A stretch of DNA of 55,813 nucleotides from Desulfobacteraceae bacterium (lineage in GTDB: Bacteria > Desulfobacterota > Desulfobacteria > Desulfobacterales > Desulfolunaceae), in NCBI GenBank assembly GCA_013619155.1, contig JABXKT010000010.1:1-55813 (forward strand), read 5' to 3'. Both the position numbers and the translations under genes were made by a program. The notes under the pieces are model-generated. The model ran no database searches. It was not told the DNA's origin and was given only the letters and a program-made list of their open reading frames with translations. Position 1 is the stretch's first letter. Every line of letters begins with the position of its first letter. Shown here piece by piece: positions 8,250-18,726 of this stretch.

Positions 8250-9116
8250 ATGAAAATCAGAAAAGCTGTCTTTCCCGTCGCCGGCCTCGGGACCCGATTT
8301 CTCCCTGCCACCAAGGCCCTCCCCAAGGAGATGCTGCCCATTGTGGATAAACCCCTCATTCAATATGCCGTTGAAGAGGCTCTGGCCGCTGGTATTGAAC
8401 AGATCATCTTTGTCACCGGCCGTGGTAAGGAGGCCCTTGAGGATCATTTTGACCACTCCCATGAACTGGAGGCCATCTTAAGGGGACGGGGAAAAATTGA
8501 GACCTTAAAGAGTATGGAGGCGCTTGTCCCCGAGACCGGCACCATTATTTACACACGCCAAAACAAACCCCTGGGGCTGGGACATGCCATCTGGTGTGCT
8601 CGGGATGTGGTGGGGGATGAGCCCTTTGCCGTTCTCCTCGCCGATGACCTCGTCAAATCCTCCACCCCCGTCCTCTCCCAGATGGTGGATGCCTTTGAAA
8701 GCACCCAAACCTCCATGGTGGCTGTCATGGAAGTGGATCCCAGTCAGACAGATAAATACGGCATTGTGGATGGAAAAAAAGTGGGGGAGAAGATGATTAA
8801 AATTCATGGGCTCGTGGAGAAACCAGACCCGGCATCGGCCCCCTCCAACCAGGCCATCATCGGACGCTATATCCTCACGCCTGAAATTTTTGACCTTCTT
8901 GGGGAGAGGGAGTTCGGAGCCGGAGGGGAGATTCAAATCACCGATGCCATGGAAAAACTCTTGGCCACCCAGGATATCTACGGCTACCTCTTCGAGGGCA
9001 CACGCTTTGACTGTGGCGATAAGGCAGGATTTCAGATGGCCAATATCGCCTACGCCCTCGAGAATCCCGATATTAAAGAGCGGCTGATGCCCTATATTCA
9101 GGAGCTCGTCCGGTAA
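8250..9116 (+). CDS. galU: UTP-glucose-1-phosphate uridylyltransferase
   Basis: GalU makes UDP-glucose from UTP and glucose-1-phosphate for envelope and exopolysaccharide sugars. The nucleotide-binding signature is clear near the N-terminus (FPVAGLGTRFLPATKALPKE), followed by the family motifs MLPIVDKPLIQYAVEEA, LGLGHAIWCA, FAVLLADD, IVEKP-like LVEKPDP and FDCGDKAGF. About 288 residues, the normal length. I chose the ATG at 8250, preceded by GAGG, over the in-frame ATG at 8235. The 3' end overlaps the convergent lytic transglycosylase gene by 44 bp, so no room remains for a terminator between them. Confidence 0.95.
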   Translation: MKIRKAVFPVAGLGTRFLPATKALPKEMLPIVDKPLIQYAVEEALAAGIEQIIFVTGRGKEALEDHFDHSHELEAILRGRGKIETLKSMEALVPETGTIIYTRQNKPLGLGHAIWCARDVVGDEPFAVLLADDLVKSSTPVLSQMVDAFESTQTSMVAVMEVDPSQTDKYGIVDGKKVGEKMIKIHGLVEKPDPASAPSNQAIIGRYILTPEIFDLLGEREFGAGGEIQITDAMEKLLATQDIYGYLFEGTRFDCGDKAGFQMANIAYALENPDIKERLMPYIQELVR

Positions 9117-9693
9117 GATGACGGTAGTAGCGATGGAGGCGGTCCACCTTCACCACGTAGTCCTTCGTCTCGGCAATGGGGGGGATACCGTGATGGCGCC
9201 TCACCCTCCCTGGCCCGGCATTATAAGCCGCCAGGGCCAGGGTAATATCCCCTTCAAATTGGGCCAAAAGAGAGTGGAGATAGGCTGCCCCCCCCCTAAT
9301 ATTTTCGGCGGGATCAAAGGGATTCCTGATCTTATAAAAAGCAATATTAACAGGCATCAACTGCATCAGTCCCTTGGCTCCCCGTGGCGAGACAGCCCGG
9401 CTATTAAATCCCGACTCTACATGGATCACCGCCTTGAGTAAGGCGAAGGGAATATGGTAGTGCTCTGCCGCCTTCACAATCATGGAATCGTACATCGACG
9501 TACGCGTAAGTGGAGATGAAGGCGTCTCTTCGCCCCGGCTTAAAGGGCGAGCTCCCATCATATCGATCTCATGGGAGCCGGGCGAATCGGTAAAAACACG
9601 GTGCCCCAAAGTATCCCTATACGTGTATATCTCGGCCTCTGCAGATCCCCATACCAGACACACCGTGCATATAATGTACACCCATCGCCCCAT
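9073..9693 (-). CDS. Secreted lytic transglycosylase (SLT family, DUF4124-like N-terminus)
   Basis: 206 residues. An N-terminal signal peptide (about residues 1-20, hydrophobic VYIICTVCLVWGSAEAE) is followed by a short DUF4124-like segment (IYTYRDTLGHRVFTD) and an SLT domain. The catalytic Glu is in HVESGFNSRAVSPRGAKGLM, then QLMP, and the closing motif AAYNAGPGRV. Such enzymes cleave the MurNAc-GlcNAc bond in the periplasm, forming 1,6-anhydro ends. The start ATG at 9693 has GGAGG-like sequence upstream. The C-terminal 14 codons overlap the end of galU on the other strand. Confidence 0.9.
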   Translation of the reverse strand: MGRWVYIICTVCLVWGSAEAEIYTYRDTLGHRVFTDSPGSHEIDMMGARPLSRGEETPSSPLTRTSMYDSMIVKAAEHYHIPFALLKAVIHVESGFNSRAVSPRGAKGLMQLMPVNIAFYKIRNPFDPAENIRGGAAYLHSLLAQFEGDITLALAAYNAGPGRVRRHHGIPPIAETKDYVVKVDRLHRYYRHLTGRAPEYRASAAL

Positions 9694-9752
9694 CCCCTGC
9701 CTCCCTATCGCTTCATAAGGGTGGTGCCCCTTGTCATCCCCATAATCATCAC

Positions 9753-10139
9753 TTATCTTGATTCTGAATAATACCGGCCCCGTTTTTCGATCACCTTGCT
9801 TCGAATCACCCCTTTCTTAAAATCAGGACGAGAAAGATATCGTTGGTTGGTACTAAGATAGGAATCAATCATATCTTTCAATACAGATTCTTTATCCTTC
9901 GCATTAATGAAGTTCCGCTCCAGAACCTTCTCAAAGCGAATCGTCCTCGACCCCAATATATCCACCAGTGACGCAAGCGTCATCTCCATGGATTCAGCAT
10001 CCTCTTGGGTGAATGTAAAATCAATAAGAAGAAGGGCTTTCACCACAAACGCATCCTCACTAATTTTCCGAGAAAGATCGTCTATCTGCAATTGCAGACC
10101 ATTTTCAAGTTCTATAATAGTTACACTTTTTTCCGTCAT
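9753..10139 (-). CDS. Unknown small cytoplasmic protein
   Basis: 128 residues, no signal peptide, no recognised domain. It is charged and mostly helical by eye, with a basic C-terminus (KKGVIRSKVIEKRGRYYS). The ATG at 10139 has GGAGTG at good distance. Codon use resembles its neighbours, although the gene is more AT-rich than galU. It could be co-transcribed with the transglycosylase 60 bp downstream. I cannot assign a function. Confidence 0.65.
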   Translation of the reverse strand: MTEKSVTIIELENGLQLQIDDLSRKISEDAFVVKALLLIDFTFTQEDAESMEMTLASLVDILGSRTIRFEKVLERNFINAKDKESVLKDMIDSYLSTNQRYLSRPDFKKGVIRSKVIEKRGRYYSESR

Positions 10140-10497
10140 CTCTGCACTCCATTTTAAAACAAAACATTAAGACACTTCCAGTGACAAGACACTTATAATA
10201 TTCTTAAAAATCATGACTACGAATAGACAAGTGATATGATCCATAAAGACGTATTACCCAAGAGATATAAGGGGCTAAATAGAAAAAAATCAATAGAAAA
10301 TTGGCTTGTTTGGCCCCCCTATTCACGGTATAAATCTTTCCATCTGTAGGGCGTGGACGCATCATTTGCCACCCCTCACCCCTCATCGATCCGACACTCT
10401 TTTCGTGGCCACGGGAAAGCGAACTATCCACCCCAGGTCCATTTTTAGGTCGAATCTTAAAATCCAACCCACGACACAACGTTTGAAGGATACCCCC
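10140..10497. other. 358-bp divergent intergenic region upstream of rdgC
   Basis: No credible gene; the 91-codon minus-strand frame here lacks a good start signal and coding character. It contains a direct repeat AAGACACTT at 10169-10177 and 10186-10194 (17-bp period) next to a TATAAT at 10194-10199, a possible regulator-binding site for either flanking gene. Confidence 0.45.
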
Positions 10498-11115
10498 ATG
10501 GGATTATTATCTGCCACACAAACCATTACCCGATACCGCGTGGAGGGAAGCCTCTCAGAAAATCCCACCGATCAGGTCCGGGAGGGTCTGAATAAACAGA
10601 TCATCACCAATATTGATAACGAGGCCCAGGATATGGCCGTGGGGTGGACCTCCTTCGAGGCTCCCTTTACCCCCAATTTCGACGATGCCTCATTTCAGGT
10701 GGGGACCCACTACGCCTTTGGCTTACGCATCGATAAAAAATCGATCCCCAGCAAGGTGGTCAAACAGCAGGTGGCCATCACCTCAGCCAAACGCCTCGCC
10801 GAGAGCGACCGCGAGTTTCTCTCAAAAAATGAGAAGAGCGAAATCAAAGAGCACGTTATCAACGTCCTCACCATTCGCATCCCCCCCGTCCCCAACACCT
10901 TCGATGTGGTATGGCAATATGAAGAGCAAGAGGTATGGTTCTTCTCCACCCAAAAGGCGGCCAATGAAGAATTTGAAACACTGTTCAACAAGAGTTTTTC
11001 GGGACTGAAATTGATCCGTCTCTTCCCTTACACCCAGGCCGATCTCACCTTGTCCCTCTCCAACGAAGAGAGGGACCGTCTGTCGGCCATCACCCCTGAA
11101 AATTTTACGGAGTAA
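10498..11115 (+). CDS. rdgC: RdgC-family recombination-associated protein (short form)
   Basis: The 205-residue product matches the RdgC family in its middle, e.g. SFQVGTHYAFGLRIDKKSIPSKVV, and in the C-terminal pattern of aromatic and hydrophobic strands. E. coli RdgC (303 residues) is a ring-shaped DNA-binding dimer that restrains RecA; the shorter delta-proteobacterial forms lack part of it, so activity here is inferred. The open frame extends upstream to 10306, but the ATG at 10498 follows GAAGGA and begins MGLLSATQTITRYRV, the natural family start. Three bases separate it from the next gene, so they form an operon that ends at the terminator at 11732 beside the probable origin. Confidence 0.75.
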   Translation: MGLLSATQTITRYRVEGSLSENPTDQVREGLNKQIITNIDNEAQDMAVGWTSFEAPFTPNFDDASFQVGTHYAFGLRIDKKSIPSKVVKQQVAITSAKRLAESDREFLSKNEKSEIKEHVINVLTIRIPPVPNTFDVVWQYEEQEVWFFSTQKAANEEFETLFNKSFSGLKLIRLFPYTQADLTLSLSNEERDRLSAITPENFTE

Positions 11116-11118
11116 GCC

Positions 11119-11646
11119 ATGCTCGATATTGCCGTTTTATACAATAAATACAAGTTTCTTGGGCAAGAATTTCTCACATGGCTCTGGTTTAGCCTTGAGA
11201 ATACCCCCGACTCTCTCACCGATGAAGAGGGGATACCGATTCTCATGACCGTGGGAAACCGTATTGTCTTGGAGGTCATTCGAGAGGAGAGTACCGTCGA
11301 GAGTGTCACCATCAAAGGAGACAACGCCGACTTAAGCGAAGGGATCGTCGCGATTCGAAAAGGGGCCCTGGTCACCGAAATGTCCCTGATTTACAAAAAA
11401 AACGACCTAGCCTGGACCTTCACCCTCAAGGGGGAAAACTTCAACATCACGGGCCTCAAAACACCAGAGACCCCTCCCCTGGAGTCCAAAGATGAGGTGG
11501 AAGGGGCTATCATCGATAAACTCTATCTCGCCTCAGAGGTGGTCAATCTCGTGGGAAACCTCTTTCGGATATTTATTCGTCTCCGCATCTCTGAAGGGTG
11601 GAGAGATGAGACCGTTCCGGCTATAAAGCGGTGGCTAACCGCCTGA
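11119..11646 (+). CDS. Unknown protein co-transcribed with rdgC
   Basis: 175 residues with no signal peptide; begins MLDIAVLYNKYKFLGQEFLTWLW. The middle is beta-rich, the end helical (EVVNLVGNLFRIFIRL). It starts 3 bp after the rdgC stop, so the two are translationally linked and probably act together in DNA maintenance or recombination; this is inference from context alone. I do not recognise a domain. Confidence 0.75.
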   Translation: MLDIAVLYNKYKFLGQEFLTWLWFSLENTPDSLTDEEGIPILMTVGNRIVLEVIREESTVESVTIKGDNADLSEGIVAIRKGALVTEMSLIYKKNDLAWTFTLKGENFNITGLKTPETPPLESKDEVEGAIIDKLYLASEVVNLVGNLFRIFIRLRISEGWRDETVPAIKRWLTA

Positions 11647-11731
11647 TAAAAAACAATTTTTTTTTATTGTTCATAACTTTTTTACACGGATAACCCCTTG
11701 TTTTATAAAAAAGTTTATGCCAATTTACCTT

Positions 11732-11763
11732 AGGGGGTGCGGCCCATCGTGCCCCCTTTTTTG
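11732..11763 (+). terminator. Strong intrinsic terminator of the rdgC operon
   Basis: A stem AGGGGGTGC (11732-11740) against GTGCCCCCT (11749-11757), with two G-T pairs and an 8-nt loop, ends in a run of T. It shields the origin region from rdgC transcription. Confidence 0.85.
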
Positions 11764-12081
11764 TTAACAACCCCCTCACACATTGTTCAAAACCCCCATG
11801 GTTATCAACAAAAACTCAGAACCTGTCCAAAACTCCCCCTTTATAAACATCGTTATAAACATCGGCCCCATAAAAATGCGCACAACTTTTTACTAAAAAT
11901 ACAGATAGATACCCCACTTGTTACACTTATCAACACCCTTTATTATTATGATTTTAAAAGAAACTAGAGAATATAAAGAAACAACCACACATAAAAAAAC
12001 AGCAGCGTCCTATAAAAAACCCACCCACCAGAGCTTGGTCTGACAACCAAGATAAAAAGGGATAAATCACCTTTTTTTATA
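11764..12081. other. oriC: Probable chromosomal replication origin (oriC)
   Basis: AT-rich, gene-free DNA directly upstream of dnaN. DnaA-box-like 9-mers: TTATCAACA at 11802-11810 and 11927-11935 (one mismatch to TTATCCACA), TTATAAACA at 11841-11849 and 11853-11861 (12-bp spacing), and on the minus strand TTATGAACA at 11668-11676, just left of the terminator. A very AT-rich tract (about 11938-12000) right of the boxes could be the unwinding element. The neighbours dnaN and gyrB, the rpmH-rnpA-yidC-mnmE cluster and the parS sites support this. dnaA is not adjacent. No perfect consensus box was found, so the call rests on clustering and context. Confidence 0.72.
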
Positions 12082-12110
12082 TTGATAATTTCGGTGTATC
12101 TTACTATTAG
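12082..12110 (+). promoter_or_regulatory. Candidate dnaN promoter
   Basis: TTGATA (12082-12087, 5 of 6), a 17-bp spacer and TATTAG (12105-12110, 4 of 6), about 160 bp before dnaN. Confidence 0.45.
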
Positions 12111-12119
12111 ATAAAGGAT

Positions 12120-12188
12120 GATCAGGTCTTTGCCCCCTTCATTCACAAATCGTATCCTGAATCCAATGCTTGATTGAATGACCTGATC
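12120..12188. repeat. Inverted repeat in the dnaN leader
   Basis: GATCAGGTC (12120-12128) pairs with GACCTGATC (12180-12188), and inner CATTCA/TGAATG segments continue the pairing with bulges. It sits in the predicted dnaN 5' untranslated region. Both arms contain GATC. It could be a leader hairpin or a protein-binding site at the origin border. Confidence 0.5.
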
Positions 12189-12273
12189 GAAACAATCTCT
12201 CATGGAGAAGAGACATCGAAGGTGTCTCGTTTATTCCTGTACGGATTCAGACGTCATTGAACATGGAAAATCT

Positions 12274-13392
12274 ATGAAATTAAAAATAGCCAAAAAAGAT
12301 ATCGCCACCATTCTTGGGCGGGTGCAAGGTATTACTGGGCGTAAAAGTAACCTGGCCATCACCGCCAATGTTCTGATCAAAGGAGAGGGTGATAGTATCT
12401 CTTTTGTGGCCACAGACCTTGAAACAGGATTTGAAGGGCACTACGCAGCAGACGTGGAGCGTGAGGGCACCATCACCATCAACGCAAAAAAACTCTTTGA
12501 AATTGTCCAAAATTTTCCCGGTGATGATATTCATATCGAAGAGATCGAGCGTCAGTGGATAGAGATTAAAAACAATAATATTGTATTTCATATTGTGGGT
12601 ATGAGCCCCGAAGATTTCCCCGATGTCCCCAAGGTAGACGAGGTGGTTTTCACCCGTGTTGCCACGGGAGGCGTGCGTGAAATGATCGAAAAAACCGTGA
12701 TGATCCAGGCCCCTTCCGATGAAAAAAGGGCCCATATCACCGGTGTCTGTTTTGAACGCCTCGAAAGGGGAGGTACAAAACTCATGCGCATGGTCTCCAC
12801 CGATGGAAGGCGTCTCTGTAAGGTCGATGTGGAGATTGGTGAGGGCGATCATTTTGTTCCCGGAGAGAGTGTGATTGTCCCCAAGAAGGGGTTGATGGAA
12901 GCGGCCAAGATTCTCGACAAAGAGGCCTTTGTTGAGGTGGGCGTCAAGGATAATTATCTGATCTTCAAGATGGAGAAAGAGACGGTAATTATTGGTCTTC
13001 TGGAGGGAGATTTCCCGGAATACGAACAGGTCATCGAAAAGGATGCCGCCTATGATATCGAGGTGGATCGTAAACTCTTCTCCATGATGCTTAAGCGCAT
13101 GTCGATTCTCGCCTCAGATAATTATAATAGCGTCATCTTTAATTTTACCAACAATCGTCTGCAGGTGACGGCGACCAATCCCGACCTCGGTGAGTCCAAG
13201 GAGGATATGGCTATCTCTTTTCAACGAGAGGAGGTGGAGGTGGCCTTCAATCCCAAGTATTTGATCGACACGTTGAATGTGATAAACGATGAGCGTATTC
13301 TGGTGAACTTACGGGACAACCACCATCCATGTTTAGTGGAAGGGGTCGATGAGAAGCGATTTTTAAGCATTATTATGCCCATGAAGATCTAA
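12274..13392 (+). CDS. dnaN: DNA polymerase III beta subunit (sliding clamp)
   Basis: 372 residues, normal for the clamp (E. coli 366). Starts MKLKIAKKDIATILGRVQGI and ends in the clamp's typical LIMPMKI-like IIMPMKI. Three repeats of the clamp fold are discernible (FVATDLETGFEG, MVSTDGRRLCKVD, QVTATNPDLGE). It forms a dimeric ring that tethers polymerase to DNA. The frame opens at 12202, but the family start is the ATG at 12274 with GGAAAA upstream. It is followed 83 bp later by gyrB with no recF between, unlike the classical dnaA-dnaN-recF-gyrB order. Confidence 0.97.
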   Translation: MKLKIAKKDIATILGRVQGITGRKSNLAITANVLIKGEGDSISFVATDLETGFEGHYAADVEREGTITINAKKLFEIVQNFPGDDIHIEEIERQWIEIKNNNIVFHIVGMSPEDFPDVPKVDEVVFTRVATGGVREMIEKTVMIQAPSDEKRAHITGVCFERLERGGTKLMRMVSTDGRRLCKVDVEIGEGDHFVPGESVIVPKKGLMEAAKILDKEAFVEVGVKDNYLIFKMEKETVIIGLLEGDFPEYEQVIEKDAAYDIEVDRKLFSMMLKRMSILASDNYNSVIFNFTNNRLQVTATNPDLGESKEDMAISFQREEVEVAFNPKYLIDTLNVINDERILVNLRDNHHPCLVEGVDEKRFLSIIMPMKI

Positions 13393-13469
13393 TGAATGGT
13401 CCCCTCGGTAACCATTTATTGGCGAGATGGGTGATCAACGATTCATATCGATTGGGTCAAAGGCCATAG

Positions 13470-15896
<2,427 letters not shown>

Positions 15897-15903
15897 GTAT
15901 ACC

Positions 15904-15929
15904 GGTCTCCTGCCTTCGGGCAGGGGACC
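15904..15929 (+). other. UUCG-tetraloop hairpin after gyrB
   Basis: An 11-bp stem (15904-15914 with 15919-15929, one G-T pair) is capped by C(TTCG)G, an extra-stable tetraloop. No T-run follows, so it is more likely an mRNA-stabilising or processing element than an intrinsic terminator. It separates gyrB from the H-box/receiver gene 30 bp downstream. Confidence 0.7.
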
Positions 15930-15959
15930 CCTACGGACCTGTCTCCAAGAGATGACTTT

Positions 15960-16751
15960 ATGGCTGAAGTACCGACATACCAAGAGCTTAAATCGAAGAT
16001 AGCGGCCTTGGAGTTGGCCCTGGATTCATTGCGTACACGCTCTAAAATGAAGGACGGCGACCGTATTTTTGGCCGCTTGGCCCATGAATTCAATAATCTC
16101 ATGATGGTCATCCAGGGCAATATATCGATCATGCTCCATGATACGACGATCGATAATCCTGGATACGAGCGCCTCAAGCATATGGAGCGCTATATCAAGA
16201 GCAGCACCCAGATCATGGATACGCTTCTCGACTATGTCGAGACCCATCTGGAGTTTAAAGACCTGCCCTCCTCTCTGGATCCCCCCTTAAAAAGTGACCG
16301 GCCAGTGCCCCCGCCCCCTCTTTCCCAGGGTGTTCACCGGGGGATCGATATATATCGCCAGGCCTCCACGGGTAAATATCGCACTCTTTTGGTGGATGAT
16401 GAAGCGTTGATTCTGGATGTGGGAAAGCGGATGCTTGTCAAGATTGGACTGGATGTGATGACCGCAGAGAACGGGATGAGTGCTGTGGATATATATACCC
16501 GGGAGAAGGGGCGTATCGATTTGGTGATTCTGGATATGATCATGCCTGGAATCGATGGGGTAGAGACCTATCGGCTTCTCAAAGAGGTGGATCCTCACGT
16601 GAAGGTCCTCATCTCCAGTGGATATCGAAAAGATGAACGGGTGGAGGCCTTCCTGAAAGAGCCGTTCACGGGCTTTCTCAAAAAACCCTTCAGCATTGCT
16701 CACCTCTCTGATGCGGTGAAAAAATTCTTACGCCCGTCCCCCACGGACTGA
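15960..16751 (+). CDS. H-box (HisKA-like) plus receiver-domain signalling protein without an ATPase domain
   Basis: 263 residues. Residues about 5-30 form a coiled coil; about 36-95 resemble a histidine-kinase dimerisation helix pair with H42 in RLAHEFNNLMMVIQGNIS. A Pro-rich linker (about 110-125) leads to a complete receiver domain (about 140-258) with acidic pair D146/D147 (LLVDDE), phospho-acceptor D192 (LVILDMIMPGIDG), S/T in LISSGY and K242 (LKKPF). No HATPase domain is encoded, so it cannot autophosphorylate; it could be a phosphorelay intermediate or a remnant of a hybrid kinase. It lies 63 bp after gyrB, possibly in the same transcript. Poly-T/poly-A DNA at 16763-16781 follows and may act as a weak bidirectional terminator. 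Confidence 0.8.
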   Translation: MAEVPTYQELKSKIAALELALDSLRTRSKMKDGDRIFGRLAHEFNNLMMVIQGNISIMLHDTTIDNPGYERLKHMERYIKSSTQIMDTLLDYVETHLEFKDLPSSLDPPLKSDRPVPPPPLSQGVHRGIDIYRQASTGKYRTLLVDDEALILDVGKRMLVKIGLDVMTAENGMSAVDIYTREKGRIDLVILDMIMPGIDGVETYRLLKEVDPHVKVLISSGYRKDERVEAFLKEPFTGFLKKPFSIAHLSDAVKKFLRPSPTD

Positions 16752-16848
16752 AACGTCCCCCCCTTTTTTTTCCAAAAAAAAGAGAAATCCATTTCAATCC
16801 TTTCTCCAGATCAAGACTCGCCGAAGATTTAGGTGAGGGGCGCTCTTC

Positions 16849-17295
16849 TTAAGAGGCATCTTGCACGATACGGTTGATATACGTGTTGTAGTCTGGAAGA
16901 TTTGGCGTATATTCCCTCTGAAACAGGGTGCTTGTGATGAAGAAATCCGCGGAGGCCTGGTTGCAGGCAATGGGGATATTCTGAACGGCTGATATTCTGA
17001 GGAGAGCCTTTACATCCACATCATGGGGCTGGGCCGTCATTGGGTCCCAGAAGAAGATGAGGATATCGAGGCCATCGTTAACGATGAGGTTTCCCATCTC
17101 CAGATCTCCGCCCAGGGGGCCACTTTTTAAGCAGGTGACATCGAGTCCCACCTTGGCGGTGAGGAGGCTTCCCGTCGTACCGGTACCGTAGAGGTGGTGT
17201 TTTTCGAGGGTGGCTTTGTGGGTAGTGGCCCATGCGATGAGTTTGGGTTTCATCTCGTCGTGTGCCACAAGGGCAATGCGTTTTCTTGCGTCCAT
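16849..17295 (-). CDS. mgsA: Methylglyoxal synthase
   Basis: 148 residues, the family length. MgsA converts dihydroxyacetone phosphate to methylglyoxal and phosphate, a bypass that relieves phosphosugar stress. Visible active-site residues: H12 (VAHDEMK), phosphate-binding GTGTTG (37-42), catalytic D64 (SGPLGGDLEMG), H91 and D94 (QPHDVDVKALLR), and ACNQASADF. Start ATG at 17295 with GAGGAG. It follows asnS on the minus strand after 72 bp, with a large hairpin between them. Confidence 0.95.
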   Translation of the reverse strand: MDARKRIALVAHDEMKPKLIAWATTHKATLEKHHLYGTGTTGSLLTAKVGLDVTCLKSGPLGGDLEMGNLIVNDGLDILIFFWDPMTAQPHDVDVKALLRISAVQNIPIACNQASADFFITSTLFQREYTPNLPDYNTYINRIVQDAS

Positions 17296-17314
17296 TTGGA
17301 TCTCCTCTCGTGAG

Positions 17315-17347
17315 AGATCTCCCCGGTATCTGATGCCGGGGGGATCT
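17315..17347. other. Large hairpin between asnS and mgsA
   Basis: Arms 17315-17327 and 17335-17347 form a GC-rich stem of about 13 bp with G-T pairs and a loop of about 7. There is no T-run on the minus strand, so asnS and mgsA may still be co-transcribed with partial attenuation. Confidence 0.55.
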
Positions 17348-17367
17348 ACGTGTATTTTATTGGTATT

Positions 17368-18726
17368 TTAGAAATCGATACTGCCCGGGGTCCTCGGGAA
17401 GGCGATGACGTCACGAATATTGGTGATGCCGGTCAGTAGCATGAGGAGTCTTTCGAAGCCCAGACCAAACCCACTGTGGGGGACCGATCCGAAACGCCGG
17501 GAATCCAAATACCACCAGTACTCCTCCTGGCTGAGCCCCATCTCTTCCATACGCTGGCTCAGTTTTTCTTCCCGCTCTTCCCGCTGGCTTCCTCCGACGA
17601 GTTCACCGATACGGGGTACGAGAAGATCCATGGCGGCCACGGTTTCATTGTCGTCATTCATCCGCATGTAGAAGGGTTTAATTCCCTTGGGGTAGTTGTA
17701 GAGAAAGACCGGTTTTTTGAAGTGCACCTCGGCTAAGTAGCGTTCGTGTTCGGATTGAAGGTCCGTGCCAAAGCTGACCGGGTAGTCGAAGCTCTTTTTT
17801 GCCTTCTGGAGAATATCGATGGCCTCCCGGTAGGGGAGGCGGATATAGGTATCGTCTCGAAGGGTGATGAGGGTCTTCATCAGCGTTTTATCCACAAAAT
17901 TGGCAAAGAGGGATATCTCTTCGGGACACGCCTCAAGCACGCCTCGTACCACATACTTCACCAAGGCTTCGGTGATATCCATATTTCCCACAAGATCGCA
18001 AAAGGCCATTTCGGGTTCCAGCATCCAGAACTCGGCGGCGTGGCGGCTGGTATGGGAGTTCTCGGCCCTGAAGGTGGGACCGAAGGTATAGACATCACCC
18101 AGGGCCAGGGCCATCATCTCGGCGGAGAGTTGCCCGGAGACGGTTAAATTTGTCTCCTGACCAAAGAAATCTTCCGACGCCGGTGTGGTTCCCTTTACCG
18201 TGGTGAGGCGAAACATCTCTCCGGCGCCTTCACAATCGGATCCGGTGATCACAGGGGTGTGAATCAGGAAAAATCCACGGTCTTCAAAAAAATGGTGAAT
18301 GAGATGGCTGGCCTTGGAGCGGATGCGCATGATGGCGCCGTATTTATTCGTACGGGGACGCAGGTGAGCGATGGTGCGTAAAAACTCATCTCCGTGGCGT
18401 TTTTTTTGTAAGGGGTAGGTTTCATGGGAGCTGCCCACGAGGGTCAGATCATGGGATCTGATCTCCACGGCTTGTCCTTGACCGGGGGAGGCGACCAGGG
18501 CCCCTGTGACAGAGACGGCGGCACCGGTGGATATCTGGGGAAGATAGTGGGCACCGGGGGTGCCTGCGTCCACAATCACCTGGATCGAGGAGAGGCAGGA
18601 TCCGTCATTGACCTCGATAAAGGAGAACTCTTTGGTCTCCCGTTTGGTCCGGACCCAACCTTTGATCGTGACCTCTTCAAGGGGGGCATTACATGCCAGC
18701 AGCGTTTTAATCTTTACTCGTTTCAT
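17368..18726 (-). CDS. asnS: Asparaginyl-tRNA synthetase
   Basis: 452 residues. N-terminal OB-fold anticodon-binding domain (about 15-105; IKGWVRTKRETKEFSFIEVNDG), then a class II catalytic core with motif 2 (TFRAENSHTSRHAAEFWMLEPE) and motif 3 (GFGLGFERLLMLLTG). The asparagine-specific features ITGSDCEGAGEMF and FGQETNLTVSGQL place it with AsnRS rather than AspRS. It charges tRNA-Asn with asparagine, so the organism need not rely on transamidation for this tRNA. Start ATG at 18726 with AGGT nearby. Confidence 0.97.
   Translation of the reverse strand: MKRVKIKTLLACNAPLEEVTIKGWVRTKRETKEFSFIEVNDGSCLSSIQVIVDAGTPGAHYLPQISTGAAVSVTGALVASPGQGQAVEIRSHDLTLVGSSHETYPLQKKRHGDEFLRTIAHLRPRTNKYGAIMRIRSKASHLIHHFFEDRGFFLIHTPVITGSDCEGAGEMFRLTTVKGTTPASEDFFGQETNLTVSGQLSAEMMALALGDVYTFGPTFRAENSHTSRHAAEFWMLEPEMAFCDLVGNMDITEALVKYVVRGVLEACPEEISLFANFVDKTLMKTLITLRDDTYIRLPYREAIDILQKAKKSFDYPVSFGTDLQSEHERYLAEVHFKKPVFLYNYPKGIKPFYMRMNDDNETVAAMDLLVPRIGELVGGSQREEREEKLSQRMEEMGLSQEEYWWYLDSRRFGSVPHSGFGLGFERLLMLLTGITNIRDVIAFPRTPGSIDF

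Noticed and set aside
10204..10479. 91-codon minus-strand frame in the gap upstream of rdgC
   Set aside because: No start signal, unusual composition, no recognisable domain; overlaps the rdgC leader.
16588..16603. Another CACGTG palindrome inside the H-box/receiver gene
   Set aside because: The flanks do not match parS; it lies in coding sequence.
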